Assembly: GCA_009760855.2 (NCBI GenBank) | Contig: WPIO01000484.1 | Span: forward strand, 1-38,212 | Reading direction: 5' to 3' | From: Cristatella mucedo | Lineage: Eukaryota; Bryozoa; Phylactolaemata; Cristatellidae | DNA length: 38,212 bases | In this document: piece after piece, positions 20,586 through 31,161 of the stretch | How positions within the stretch are numbered: the stretch's first letter is position 1 | How the letters are laid out: each line of letters begins with the position of its first letter | Notes under the pieces: generated by a model | The model's database searches: none | Seen by the model: the letters and a program-made list of their open reading frames with translations, nothing else | What the model was told of the DNA's origin: nothing | Translations under genes and position numbers: made by a program

Positions 20586-21142
20586 TACTTAGCCTTAGAT
20601 GCGACGTTTTGGCTGTACATGACAGCTATGGAAGAATTGTGCTCAAAGTTACAGGTTGTGTCACTTAAACGTTATCAGATTACGGGAGCAATAACATTGC
20701 CAAGACCATTGCTTGCGTTATGGCCACTATGCAGCTGGTGACTATGGTTACGTTCAGTATAATGCTAAGTTCAGAGCAACCTGCATTCTCAAGGTTAGCA
20801 ACTGTGTCTCTGATGCTCTGAAGCCTGAATGTTTTAAACGGCAGCATATTTATGAGGGTGGCTACACCGTGATTAATGTCACTGCTGCTGAGTCTTTGCT
20901 TACAATAGACTTTAAGGTTGGTTTGCGAGATGCTTAGCAATGGAGAGATGACGTTTTGTAGTATGTGAAATGCAATTACGATAGTGTGGTGCCATTTAAG
21001 ACAATGTTCAGAGTACTTAAAATTCTATCTGTGCTTTACCCCATTGCAGATGCTGACTACCTGTTTGTATAGCAAACGGTTGCTTTGATGGAAACTCGTC
21101 TTCCTGCTATAGTTTAGTTACGAAAAAGACTCAATCACAATA
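20586..21142 (+). CDS. Unassigned open region, possible exon or remnant
   Basis: The plus strand at 20713-20937 is open for 74 codons and has protein-like composition, with four cysteines and balanced residues (for example FRATCILKVSNCVSDAL, then ECFKRQHIYEGGY), ending at TAG. Just upstream, in another frame, there is a similar stretch (YGRIVLKVTGC), suggesting either a diverged internal repeat of the motif '-LKV-xC' or chance. No splice signals or family are recognised. Called with low confidence. Confidence 0.22.
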
Positions 21143-21329
21143 TTATGTCACCAACCGAATACTTATATCGGTAAATACAGCGAATGTATTACGTGAAAAA
21201 TATAATACCGGTATTTTGAGTATGTCAGCATACTTAAGAAGGTAGAATCTGGGTATATACTTAAGAGTATGACAAAAATTGATAGCGTTACAATTATTTT
21301 CCAAATGGTACTCATCAGTTCGTTGCCTT

Positions 21330-21660
21330 TCAAGCGTCTGCCGGTAGGCACCGCTACTTCGAGGAGAATGCAAACGGCTTAAAATTGAAAGATGGGCGTG
21401 CGATAAGATAAGGTCTACTACATCAGTTTTGATTGATCTAGGGGTGCGTAAGAAGGAGATGGATACTGGGGTTGCCTCTTTTATGGTCGGGCAGCTTATC
21501 ACCCTCAGGTAGCTTTCGGCCAAGGCGATCAGGTCAATGGCCTTTTGTATATCAATGTCGCTAAGTAACAGGGATTCATGGCTTGCTGACCGAGGATTTA
21601 AAGACAATCATTCATCACAGACACTTGTTTGCTTTGCATTAAAAATGAGGCATGGTCGAA
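21330..21660 (-). pseudogene. L2/CR1-type LINE endonuclease fragment
   Basis: The minus-strand frame of 154 codons starting at 21607 begins SLNPRSASHESLLLSDIDIQ, then KAIDLIALAESYL. This matches the start of the apurinic-like endonuclease of L2/CR1-type LINEs ('LNARSVxNKxxxIxDLIxxxxxDILALTETWL'), where the final Glu (here in ALAESYL) is a metal-binding catalytic residue. ATPVSISFLRTPRS follows, matching the family's 'PPGYSFLHxPR'. After about residue 90 the similarity ends, and the remaining open frame to 21143 is probably incidental. The RT that should follow is not next to it. Confidence 0.7.
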
Positions 21661-22889
21661 TCCACACGAAGGAGCTTGACATGCCATAGGGTGAGGTACT
21701 AGCAGCGCATTTGAAAGATACCAGGGTAACTATAATCATTGCCGAAAAACTAATTGGTAACATTATATCAAAATTGAGCTCAGATCTCAAATAAGCATCT
21801 GCTGAAAGAGCGTTAATTGAATTAATCAATCGATTCACAGACAAGTAGTCGGCTAGGTCACTGTAAAGTAGTTTATTCATAACATGAATTCCATGTCAAG
21901 GTCATCTCCAGAATTTTAAGAGTTGCATAGGCATCCTAGCCTCTGCACTGCATTGTACTTTATCCTAAGCTAATCATTCTTATCAATAAATGTCCAAAAT
22001 ATCGACTAAATCAATTAATCGTAGTGCAGCCACCAGCACAAATATGCTGCCAGTGAATGGTTGCCGTCAGGGACACTGTAGGCATTCATCAGAATGGGTA
22101 CTGCAGTATTCTAGAAACACTTATCAGTCTAGAAACACCTAATGAATAGCGACCGGCTACGGAACTGCTGTACCTCACATATTAGGATTGGGGATTTCAC
22201 TCATGTTGTTGTCTTATGCAGCTCAGGTAACTCGAAGCCTAACATTTGTGAACAATCCTCAGCTTGTTTGCGTATTATAACGAAAAAATAAACGCTCAGG
22301 CACTACGTCAACTTGTTGTGTTTTCCCAGATTTCGCTGCATATACGGCTGGATCTTTACTTGTGCTACATTAAGCTTTCAATGTAAAACAAATTTTCGCG
22401 GATAATTTAATGCATTTAGTCGTACTTTCTCATTATTACTAAGTATTCTGCCTCAAAGGGGGTCTGACGAGTATTTTTAACTTGGTGCTGTAAAATTGAG
22501 ACGTCAGCACTAGTTTATGCTACCCTCTGACGTCGACCTACCTCTTTACACAGGGTATGGAGGCTCTTATCCTAAAGTGCATTTGCTTGTTGCTCGTCCA
22601 CCAGTTCTCCAAGGTGACCATTTGCTCTTACCAGTTATTCTGAATTTCCACAAGTTAGCAGAGTCTTTGGTATACAATATAGCCAATATTCTTACGCTTG
22701 CATATCAATTAAACCTTTTATTGGACGGATTGCATATCTTGATATTCTTAAATTCGACTGGCCGAATCGGATATTCCACGCTATTGCTGGTACTTAGCCC
22801 AGTCAAGCAAAGGTACACATACACGTTTCTAGAAGCTTGTGGGTTACTGTGTACCAATTAGCCAATAGGCACGTTTAAGATCACCGGTA
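21661..22889. other. Unassigned, with one longer open frame
   Basis: The plus strand is open at 22517-22861 (114 codons, hydrophobic-rich), and the minus strand over the same bases is nearly open too, so the frame is not decisive. No motif is recognised. The minus strand at 21880-21608 is open upstream of the LINE endonuclease and could be the rest of that element. Confidence 0.35.
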
Positions 22890-23490
22890 TGGATCTTCTA
22901 CTAATATCCGATCGTTTCTTCACCACCTGATACAGCATGGTGACACAGCTTCTATGCCCAGGCTAAAGTACGCCAATAACGAGGCACTCTAAGCCGATGA
23001 CCTCTCAGCAGAAGTGCTTCGAGTGCCCGTTAAGCGCAGAGACTAGAAATTCCAGCCACAGACACAGAGTTGAGGCCAACTCGCAGTGCTGCCCAACGTT
23101 CGTCGAAGCAGCAGCAAAGAACCTCTAAAGATTATCAGAAAATCTACACATTCATAGGTCTGATGTATTTATTCAAGATGGACTAATGAACGTGCTTTCA
23201 GCATCAGCTTTGGCCTAAAAAGTAACACTCTCTGGTCTTGAAGCCTCAAAGACTAGCGTTCAACTCGGTATCACAGCTTGATTAGGACTGATTTATTAAT
23301 TGGAGTTTCCGAATTCAATTACTGTGAGCCATTCTTAGATGCAAAGCCGGTTCCTTAAAATGATATGTGATAAAAATCTTATTCTGAATGCTTCGAGGTT
23401 CATTACCATTCAGGGTTGTGCCGTCAAAAAAGCGAAAAAGCTATATTTAATTTAATACACATAAGGCACATGGTGTCTTATGCCAGATAA
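22890..23490 (-). repeat. Repeat family B, inverted middle fragment
   Basis: Matches 7690-8290 in inverted orientation. Landmarks include ATTCCAGCCACAGACACAGAG (23048), TCAGCATCAGCTTTGGCC (23198), GCAAAGCCGGTTCCTTAAAAT (23341) and GGCACATGGTGTCTTATGCC (23466). It covers just the section that copy 2 of family B lacks, which suggests that this section is an element in its own right. Confidence 0.78.
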
Positions 23491-24727
23491 TGGATTAACT
23501 GTACCTCATAAAAGCCAGAAAGGCAAATCTGCTAGGCTAGATAGCTTGCTAATTTTAGCAGTCTTCTTGCAGAAGAAGGAACGCCTTTGAGTTTTTTGTT
23601 AGGCAACAAGATCGGAGATAGTAGAAAATGCATTTTCTTTCAGCTTAGCTATTTTATACTTACATTAGCGGTAGCAAACCGTAAGCACTCTCGAGTACTA
23701 AATAGCTGACATACTTGATGGGTGATGATTAGTTCTTGAGATCAAGGTTCGTGACGGAAACTGGACCGTTTGTGTGGTGATGCTGCAGAAGATTCATTTC
23801 TAGCTCTGCACTGCTTCACGAACCAGGCTTCTAATTTTAAAAGTAGCTCAAATATTGTTTGGAGTAAGTACTGTTTACAAAATATTATAATGGATATTTA
23901 AAGATTTAGTGGTACACAGAAATTGAAGTGATTGCGAGGCAAACATGCAATAGATCTTGATGATAAAAACAATACCTTGTAGTTTAGGTTGTCCTTTACC
24001 CCAATTTAAAATCGATTCATTTGCTACATAGCTTACAAGCAAGGGCCCAAAGATTTGCCAAGAGGATAGCTTTTATAAGATGCCTATCATTTTGAGTTGT
24101 GCCTTTGGCTACATAGATGAACCGTCGTCTAAAATAAAAAAAGCATGCAAATCATGCCACACCGAGTGAGCCAGCTTTCTTTGATAAAGTTTGAGTCTAG
24201 TGACCGAAAATGAAAGTACAAACACAGCCTCCGGTGCTGAAAAACCAATTTTACCAGAGTTATTGCTAATATATACAACTTCCTCCCTTCCGTCCATCTC
24301 GTCATCTATTTTTGCTTGAAAAACACGGGTCTTAGTAAGTTCAACTGTCGCATAGTGTTGCTTATTGTCGATTGTACTTCTACGCAGGCAATTTTACTCG
24401 CTAAGTGATTATTGCAAATACTGAATTCCCTCGATCGTATAAATCCCGCTGTGTAGTAAGAACTTTCAATTGAAGCTAAGCAAGCTATGTTTACAATAAT
24501 TGACAAAAGTAAGTTTTTATGGTATCAACTGCCATAAGGATAGGCCTATATCATTTTTACCAATCCTGCTTAATCCTTATCAGATTTACAATCTTACTTG
24601 TGTGCCCCTTTTCCCGGGTCAGTAATGTGCTCTCTACAAAGATGCGACAGTCCAAAAGGTTTTTTCAAAAACATGTATTTTCAATTTTCAAACTCCATAT
24701 AGGCAATACAATGTGATCACAAAAGTG
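23491..24727. other. Mostly unassigned; possible diverged exons on minus strand
   Basis: Minus strand 24506-24306 is open: a hydrophobic start (MSIIVNIACLAS) followed by FSICNNHLASKIACVEV. It weakly resembles the 19.5-kb and 12.4-kb signal-peptide-like pieces at the DNA level. A second open frame follows at 24297-24109. Together they may be another decayed member of that family. The rest (23491-24100) shows no feature. Confidence 0.25.
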
Positions 24728-25051
24728 GTACGCCAAGCACCAGCTTTTTCCAAATCCATCCATCTGGCTATCACCTGATACAGCCATGATAGATCAGTAT
24801 GATAGTTTTGATGGTACCTGACACATCATTTCTAGGGAAGAAGTCGTGAAACCCTTACCACAACGAGTTCCTATCATCCAGAGATCAAATCTATCATGGC
24901 TGTATCAGGTGATAGCCAGATGGGTGACTTTGGAAAAAGCTGATGCTTGGCATACAACCATGATAGATTTGATGTCTGGATGATAGTAACTCGTTGTGGT
25001 AAGGGCTTCACGACTTCTTCCCAGAAATTATGTGTCAGGTACCATCAAAAC
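24728..25051. repeat. Two overlapping long inverted repeats (A-B-A'-B')
   Basis: Segment A (24728-24794) is the inverted copy of A' (24889-24955), with about 5 mismatches in 67. Segment B (24805-24899) is the inverted copy of B' (24958-25051), with about 6 mismatches in 95. B and A' share ATCTATCATGG (24889-24899). A:A' and B:B' stems cannot form at the same time without a knot, because the loop of each contains an arm of the other. There is no coding content. I find no further copy in the window. Confidence 0.92.
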
Positions 25052-25197
25052 TGCTTCCAAAGCATATTCACAAGAATCACCCCGTAAACTGGTAGATTAC
25101 CAACACGAATATTCCAATTACTGTGATATTCCCACAGTGCAAACAATGGAGGAACATACCCCTGTGCATATTCAACCTTGGAATGCAAACTGTCTCA

Positions 25198-25475
25198 TAA
25201 TAATAATAATAATAGTAATACATTTGATAAACCCCGGTAGACAACTCAATCGCTTTCTAGGCTATTTACTGCAAACGAAGCACGATCAAATGGTTAGTTG
25301 TAGCATGCTCAATAAACAACAAGAATAACATGGTTAGGGATGACATGCACGGGGTGAGCATGCAAGTGTGGTCAGTAGCAGTATGCAACAGTGTCAGCAT
25401 GCACAAGAACAAGCACAATGACGAATCGCAGGGACCCACTGAATTGCTGCGATAACTAGTTGCGTTTATACATAG
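25198..25475 (-). mobile_element. L2-type LINE 3' end
   Basis: Reverse-oriented 3' UTR copy: an AATAATAATAATAATAG tail, a degenerate hairpin (ACTCAATCGCTTTCTAGGC), GAAGCACGATCAAATGG, then ATAACATGGTTAGGGATGAC, GCATGCAAGTGTGGTCAG and GACGAATCGCAGGGACCCAC, all in the same order as at 5.4-5.65 kb and 13.4-13.6 kb. It is 5'-truncated near 25475. Confidence 0.8.
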
Positions 25476-25849
25476 AATGTATAAAGAAAATAATTAAAGT
25501 TTATTTTTGCTGTAAAGATATCAGCTTTTGAAACCTCTGTAGTTTGTTGTTAATGAATGCAGGCATCGTGGGTCCGATGGAAACAGTCACTGAACTGGTC
25601 CCAAGTTAATAATTTTACGGCTAGAAACAACAGTGGTACTCTCTCAATTGCAGTAGTAATAAATAATTCAAACTGAACTTATAAAGCGTGCAATGTATCG
25701 TAGCAAAACGTCCCGGGTATTGTTCGGCATCACTACTTTCAGTTAGAATTAAATGTGTGTCTGTTTTATCGCAGTGGCCCAAAAAAACATTTATTTCAGG
25801 GCTTATTCTTAAATGAAAATAGTGATAATTACTATTGTAATAAATGCTT
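25476..25849. other. No recognisable feature
   Basis: AT-rich spacer between two LINE 3' ends with no reading frame or repeat that I can identify. Confidence 0.5.
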
Positions 25850-26035
25850 TTGATAAAGCACGCCCAGAGAACTCAATTAATTTATTTGCACTTTACATTC
25901 GCTGTACAGGAAACGCGATCGAATGGATCGAGTGGAAGCATTACCCTTCATAAACAATATGAAAAACATGGTTAGGGATGACATGCACGGGGTCTGCATG
26001 CAATTGTGGTTAGTGACAGCATGCAACATGCCAGT
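25850..26035 (-). mobile_element. L2-type LINE 3' end, short
   Basis: Another reverse-oriented tail: GATAAAGCACGCCCAGAGAA, CAGGAAACGCGATCGAATGG, AACATGGTTAGGGATGACAT and GTGGTTAGTGACAGCATGC. It stops near 26030, where repeat C begins. Confidence 0.78.
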
Positions 26036-26885
26036 TTCACTCACTGTCCCAGTAAAGATCATGGTAAATCAGCCTTGTTCTTTCCGGTCTGGCAGCCAGG
26101 CGTAATTTAACAGGAACAGCTATTGGCAGTAACAACCACCTGTACTTCAAAAGCTCAGTGATACTACAGGATATCAAATCCCATCATATACTGCAGAGCC
26201 TCCTGACTGATTCGCTGCTTAAGAACATCTCCGCGCCCTACATTTACAGTCCGCCTACTTACTAACTGCTTGATGATAAGTGGATACACGTAAGGTAGCA
26301 TAAGGCTGCTGCACGAGCTACAAGTAGCATGGCGAGCAGCCAGGAATTTCTGTGCATGTCTTTCCCCATTTTAGTCGTCTACTGCCAAATTCACACATTT
26401 TTTGTACTAGTGGTCATAAAAATTCCATTTAAAAATTGACAGGTTTTTCTGAGCAAGATCAGTAGCCTACAGAGCCATCAGTTTGTGTATTGAGTTCAGC
26501 AAATGTTCTTCTCTTCAGCCAGCATAACCTTTGGAAAGACCACCATTGTGGTTCTTTGCCAGGAGCAGTTCATTGCTCTAACAACATTCTGGAGTCGACA
26601 TAGTAACAGCTTTGTGGAGATCAATTCATAGTTCCCAGCTGTGTGTAACCATCAAAGCAGGAATCATTCTTCGTTTTGAGACCCATTACTCCTTTTTCAG
26701 AGTGATTTAATGGAGCAGACTTACTTAGAGTACTTTTTTCTTATTGTGGCAGAGCCAGGTGGCAGGCGAAATATACTCCCTATAGCAGTCCAGTAACCAG
26801 CGCCCTATCAGCATAGTAAGAATGGTAGTACAATATTAGTTTGAGTTTTTAAAGCACCCTCAATAAACTCGATCTCGTTTAATAC
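26036..26885 (-). repeat. Dispersed repeat family C, copy 2 (inverted)
   Basis: Inverted copy of 9370-10235, with landmarks CATGGTAAATCAGCC (26060), GGTAGCATAAGGCTGCTGC (26294), ACCACCATTGTGG (26540) and ATACTCCCTATAGCAGTCCAG (26772). It ends at a LINE-type tail in reverse (AAAGCACCCTCAATAAACTC, 26853). Small insertions and deletions separate the copies. Confidence 0.8.
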
Positions 26886-27365
26886 CCTTTACTTGTGTTA
26901 TAAGGGAATCATGGCAAGTTTTCTCTACGTTCGGTTTCACGACAGACATCTTCAGTCATTCTCTGCACTTAAAAATGTATATAAATATATGCATATACAC
27001 ATACTTTGTATATAAGCGATAGACCCATCACTAGCTTGATATATAAAAATTGTCCTGCTTAGCAAGGCAAGCAAGTCTTGTCTAAAAGTTTATTGATGCC
27101 AAAATTAGAAGTCGTTGAAATTTAACTGCAGCCAATTTCCCCTGATTACGATCTGGACTCTTCCTTCGGGTATTTAACTCCTAAGTCGGGTCTTTGAGCA
27201 AAGCTACAGCTAAGAATGGTTATATCTCTGCACTCTAGTTTAGTTAGGATTTTCTAGGGGAATTACAGTAGTGCTTTATATGGACATATGTGCAAGTGCA
27301 TGTACTTGGAAGAATGCCCTTGCGGTAGTTTCAATGTGAACCGACATACAACTTTGCAAAAGACT
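26886..27365. other. No recognisable feature
   Basis: AT-rich sequence with a short ATATGCATATAC stretch near 26985. Nothing else is seen. Confidence 0.5.
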
Positions 27366-27369
27366 GCCC

Positions 27370-27545
27370 AGCTTAGCCCAGACGGTAGGGCATGGTCACT
27401 CCTCACCACCGAAGTTGTGGGCTCGAGTCCTGCAGAGGGCAATGAGTAATTTCCAATTGTAAGTGGTGGTGATACCCAGTAGACTCTTCTGCCACTATAA
27501 AAATCAGGCTTTCAAATCAGCTAGTGGTTTTGAATTGTGCTAATA
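27370..27545 (+). mobile_element. tRNA-derived SINE with clear A and B boxes
   Basis: The A box TAGCCCAGACGG (27374-27385) and the B box GGCTCGAGTCC (27420-27430) fit the internal RNA polymerase III promoter, with normal tRNA-like spacing. After the tRNA-like head (about 70 bases) comes the SINE body, with GTGGTGATACCCAGTAGACT, CTTCTGCCACT and AAATCAGCTAGTGG, as in the copy at 13.3 kb. The LINE-shared 3' tail is lost or degenerate here. It cannot be a working tRNA: there is no clean cloverleaf acceptor stem and the element continues into the body. Confidence 0.8.
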
Positions 27546-27721
27546 CAGCCTTGTTTTAATATTGGCAGTGGGTCAAGGTTTGTATCGTTTCTTAGTGACT
27601 GAGCAAGTGTTATTGTCTCAATCCAAGCCCATACTATGAGAACAGTGTGCGAAACCGAACTCGACGTCTGACACGAATGCATACACTTGCACGAGCCGTA
27701 ACTCTAAACGACGTATATCAA

Positions 27722-27722
<1 letters not shown>

Positions 27723-27782
<60 letters not shown>
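27723..27782. repeat. (CA)30 microsatellite
   Basis: Pure CA dinucleotide array of about 60 bases, not matched by an array elsewhere in a homologous context. Confidence 0.98.
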
Positions 27783-27788
<6 letters not shown>

Positions 27789-27954
27789 TAGGCCACACTT
27801 AAATCAAGGAAAATAGGTATACGAATGCAAGCCAACTGCTGGCAGGTAAGTATTTAAGTCAATTCAGGTCACATTTAGAAGCTTTTTCTGGTTCAGCAGT
27901 GGGCTGTGCCTTACACCATTGACAAGTCAGCTGTGTTAAATGTCGTTCGGTTCA

Positions 27955-28320
27955 CCCACGCAGAGAGCCAGCCGATAACCAACACCAACAGTTTATCATA
28001 TGATGCACTGAGCAGAAGGATGCACGACTCGCTTTGCCCCCTTCTCCCACTCGACTCACCTTTCCTCTAGCTCGGCTGTGCACGTGCCGACCCGGACGAT
28101 TCATCTGAGGGAAACCACGGATTTGCATCGGCCGACCCTGATCGTGAATCCACCATCTGTTCACCACTAGGTTACCGGTTGAGTGTCCACGGCACATTAC
28201 AGGAGGACCACAGTTGTCTGCCAGCCCCTCTCGATGATGCTCCCAACAGCTGCTCACCACCGGTCTACCAGAGGAGCAGAACAGGCCTAAATGTAACCAA
28301 ACTACATTAGCGAACACTGG
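27955..28320 (-). repeat. GC-rich dispersed repeat family D, copy 2 (inverted)
   Basis: Inverted relative of 20290-20585: GCAGAGAGCCAGCCGAT (27960), ATGCATCGG-type then GGCCGACCCTGATCGTGAAT (28131), CACCATCTGTTCACCACTAGG and CAACAGCTGCTCACCACCGG (28246). The minus-strand frame of 121 codons is a by-product of composition and is not kept in copy 1. Confidence 0.75.
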
Positions 28321-28549
28321 AAAGCTTATTACCTACAATAGAATATGAAAAATTACGGATTTCGCATGTGACCTGGCAGCCTATAGACACGTTTTCAGTC
28401 TTAATTATGGGTGGACGTTATTAAATGGCTTGCCGTAGAAAACTCGCAATTTAAACGAAACTAGATATTGAAATAGGCATGATGGTGGAAACCAATCACC
28501 AGACCAAATCAACAAATTCGAAAATGTTTAGCCAGGTGAGGAAGTAGAT

Positions 28550-29110
28550 TAAGCAGGTAGGGTGGAGCCAAAGAATCAATGGACCTAAAATTGAGTGGTA
28601 CAACATTTTAAGTCGACGCGTTGCTTGAATCAAGCCAGTGCATGTCAGTGATAAATTGTGCAATGTGACGACTGGGAGACTCACAGCAGACATGCCTAGC
28701 TACAGAGTTATGCACCGGCTGTAAGCTCTTGATTGCACAGTGTCATAGACCAGCGATTCGGAAGTTAAAAAAGCCGAGGCATGATGTCGAAAGTGCATGA
28801 ATCAAATTAGACGTGGCATCCATGTCAAACAAGCTCACATTTTAGCCAGTTTACGTTATTGAAAGTAGGCAGACTCGGTTGTGGAGCTGATGCAGACGTC
28901 TAATGAAATAGCACTTTGAAACAGGACACCTAGATTTCGTGTGGATTCAACATAAAATATATAGGCAGAGCTGATTTTGAGCGTTACATCTTTCAATTTC
29001 TGTATCATACTGGGTTTGAACATAGCTAGGCCTACGGCAACATCAAACGGTGCGAGTGAGCCCTGCAAAAAGTGTGGGCCCAATCTAACCGAGTGGAATT
29101 ACAACAGAAT
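28550..29110 (-). pseudogene. L2-clade LINE RT fragment, decayed
   Basis: The minus strand at 29083-28856 reads VTLKISSAYIFYVESTRNLG, then VLFQSAISLDVCIS and ESAYF, matching the L2-type stretch '-RNLGVIFDSxLSxxxHI' that lies before the 'AFVTSRLDYCNSLL' block. Further down, frames with several stops follow the LINE at 13.8 kb (LPNRWSMTLC, then FKQRVDLK near 28630). Several frame changes make this non-functional. No 3' UTR is attached. Confidence 0.72.
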
Positions 29111-30929
29111 TCCGAGACACCAAGATGTGGGGAGCAGGACATCGGTCGAACCATGCAGATCTAGTATATTGAACTGTGTGAGAATTCACTCACACCTCCA
29201 GCGTTGATCAGATTAAAGCTAGCAGCACAACAGTGGTTCCCTTGTTCTTTATAGTGCCACCAAATATCTGGCGATTTTCATGCTGCTCTCTAACCGGCAT
29301 GTGAAGTGAGGTGACTGAGTCAATCCTAGTAAGTCCTTGAAAATGAGGAAGACTCTTACAGACGGCACAGTATCCCGCAAATTCTTGCTTACATGACTGC
29401 ATTTACTGCTAGAAAAAGACACTACAATTGGATGGCCAACAGAAACTCAGAAGACATCGCTGTAGCAACATGCTTAGCTAATTGTAATACCATTTCAAAG
29501 TTTTAGCAAGCAGTATAATCTGCACCAAACACCAAGACCGTTCAAGTAATGTGCACGAGCAGAGTATGCCAATTCTTTAATTTTTTTAATAAAAGTCTTT
29601 AATGACTGTGCTGTTTTAATGTGGATTACTATAAGCAATTAGTAATGCAGTGTATGCTTGCCAAGGAAGATGGATTGCTCACTTCTCTTTACAAGTGTAT
29701 GGCCGAACACTCTGTGGATTCAGCATTCGCTGGCACTTTCTAAGTAGCATAGACAACTCTCGAATTCATTTATGTGTCTATCTGTGCTCAATAACGAGGT
29801 CACCCTGCCTACTGGTTTTATGTTACCAGCCTAGTAAGGCTTACTAAAGGGTCACGAGTTAGTGGCATGAACTGGACCGAGGTATATTCATAAATATGAG
29901 ATTGTGTTGAAATTTCTCATCAATCGAACGATCAATTTCCCTCAGCGGCAAGTTACTTTTTATACAAACACACAGATAGATGCACTACCGGCCCTGCCCA
30001 ACATCCAGTGCTCTCCTAAAGAGGGAACAACCAGCGCAGCCAGTTTAGTCTCCTTACGGCTCCACAGAAAGCATTAGAAATGCAAACGGTACGATGAACA
30101 AGATTCGTCCCAAAAGCTATTGGATATGCTGTTAAGTGGCTGTAAACTAGCTCGGGCTAGCAGTAATCGACCACTTAGGTATGTAGGACTTTGTCTGTAT
30201 TTTACCTTCCATCTCTCGAACCATCTGCCACACCCCCGAATCTGAAAGTCGGATGGTCGTCAAAATTTGGTAAAGGCACCATCAATGCTTCCAGTGCCTC
30301 CAGTACTCAACCTGGTCGTTTGCTGGTAGGCCAACTCCCATCCTGGCTCTGCTGAAGCTCCGTAGCCCCTTTCTAGTAACCCTGAGTAAACCCTGGCTGC
30401 TGGGGCACTCAAGCTCACTCGGATACTTAACCTTCCCTTGACACTGGTCCTCTGGCCTAAGCCTGCCATATCCAAATCACACTTGGACGGTCCAGAGCTT
30501 GACGTTAGTAACGATGCCTCTGTCAGTCGCACGGTCAGTCATGCAGGGAAAGTCGCAAGTGACACGTGGGACTAGAGGGACGTTAGGGCTAGCCAGCTTT
30601 GCCTCCTTCCTCACAGCAGTAGCCGACGTGGCAACCACACCAGCCAAAGCAGACCTGACCAGCATGCCTCTGCCTCGTCGAAGAAGCTCAACCGGTCCAA
30701 CCAGGCAGAGCCACACCGAGCATCCTGCTTCCCGGTAACCTGGGCAACATATCAGGGTAACCCAGAGACTTTTCGTAGCCTCTAGGCAGGTAAGGCAAGA
30801 GGCTGCAAAATCGTCGATGGTAGAGTTTATGCCCTGCTACACCGATTGTTCCGGAGGATGGTTCAAGATGGTGGCCAGCTCCTGGGGCACGTCTCGGACT
30901 ATGAGCCAGAGACACTCCTGTGTCAAGCA
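29111..30929. other. Unassigned; upper part GC-rich
   Basis: 29111-30200 is ordinary AT-rich DNA with no motif. From about 30220 the sequence turns GC-rich and open on both strands. By position, 30220-30930 may be the N-terminal part of the LINE whose RT follows, but I could not find its zinc fingers. No gene called. Confidence 0.35.
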
Positions 30930-31069
30930 AGCAACAGGTCGCCGGGGTCCGACAGCTTCTAATCCGTGGGCTCGACCCAAGCTGGAGCCTGATCGCCACT
31001 GTCCTAAACGTCTGCCTGCACTATCCAGACGTTCCTCTCTGTCTCTGTCTCTGTCTCTCTGTCTCTCTG

Positions 31070-31161
<92 letters not shown>

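Noticed and set aside
22517-22861. 114-codon plus-strand frame as a membrane protein
   Set aside because: It is hydrophobic because of T-rich codons, the opposite strand is almost equally open, and there is no start context, splice signal or family match. Left as unassigned.
27370-27445. A functional tRNA gene
   Set aside because: A and B boxes are present, but there is no proper acceptor stem pairing, and the sequence continues into a SINE body repeated elsewhere in the window.
28021-28317. 121-codon minus-strand frame in repeat D
   Set aside because: GC-rich composition removes stop codons. The homologous copy at 20.3 kb reads differently, so no conserved protein exists.
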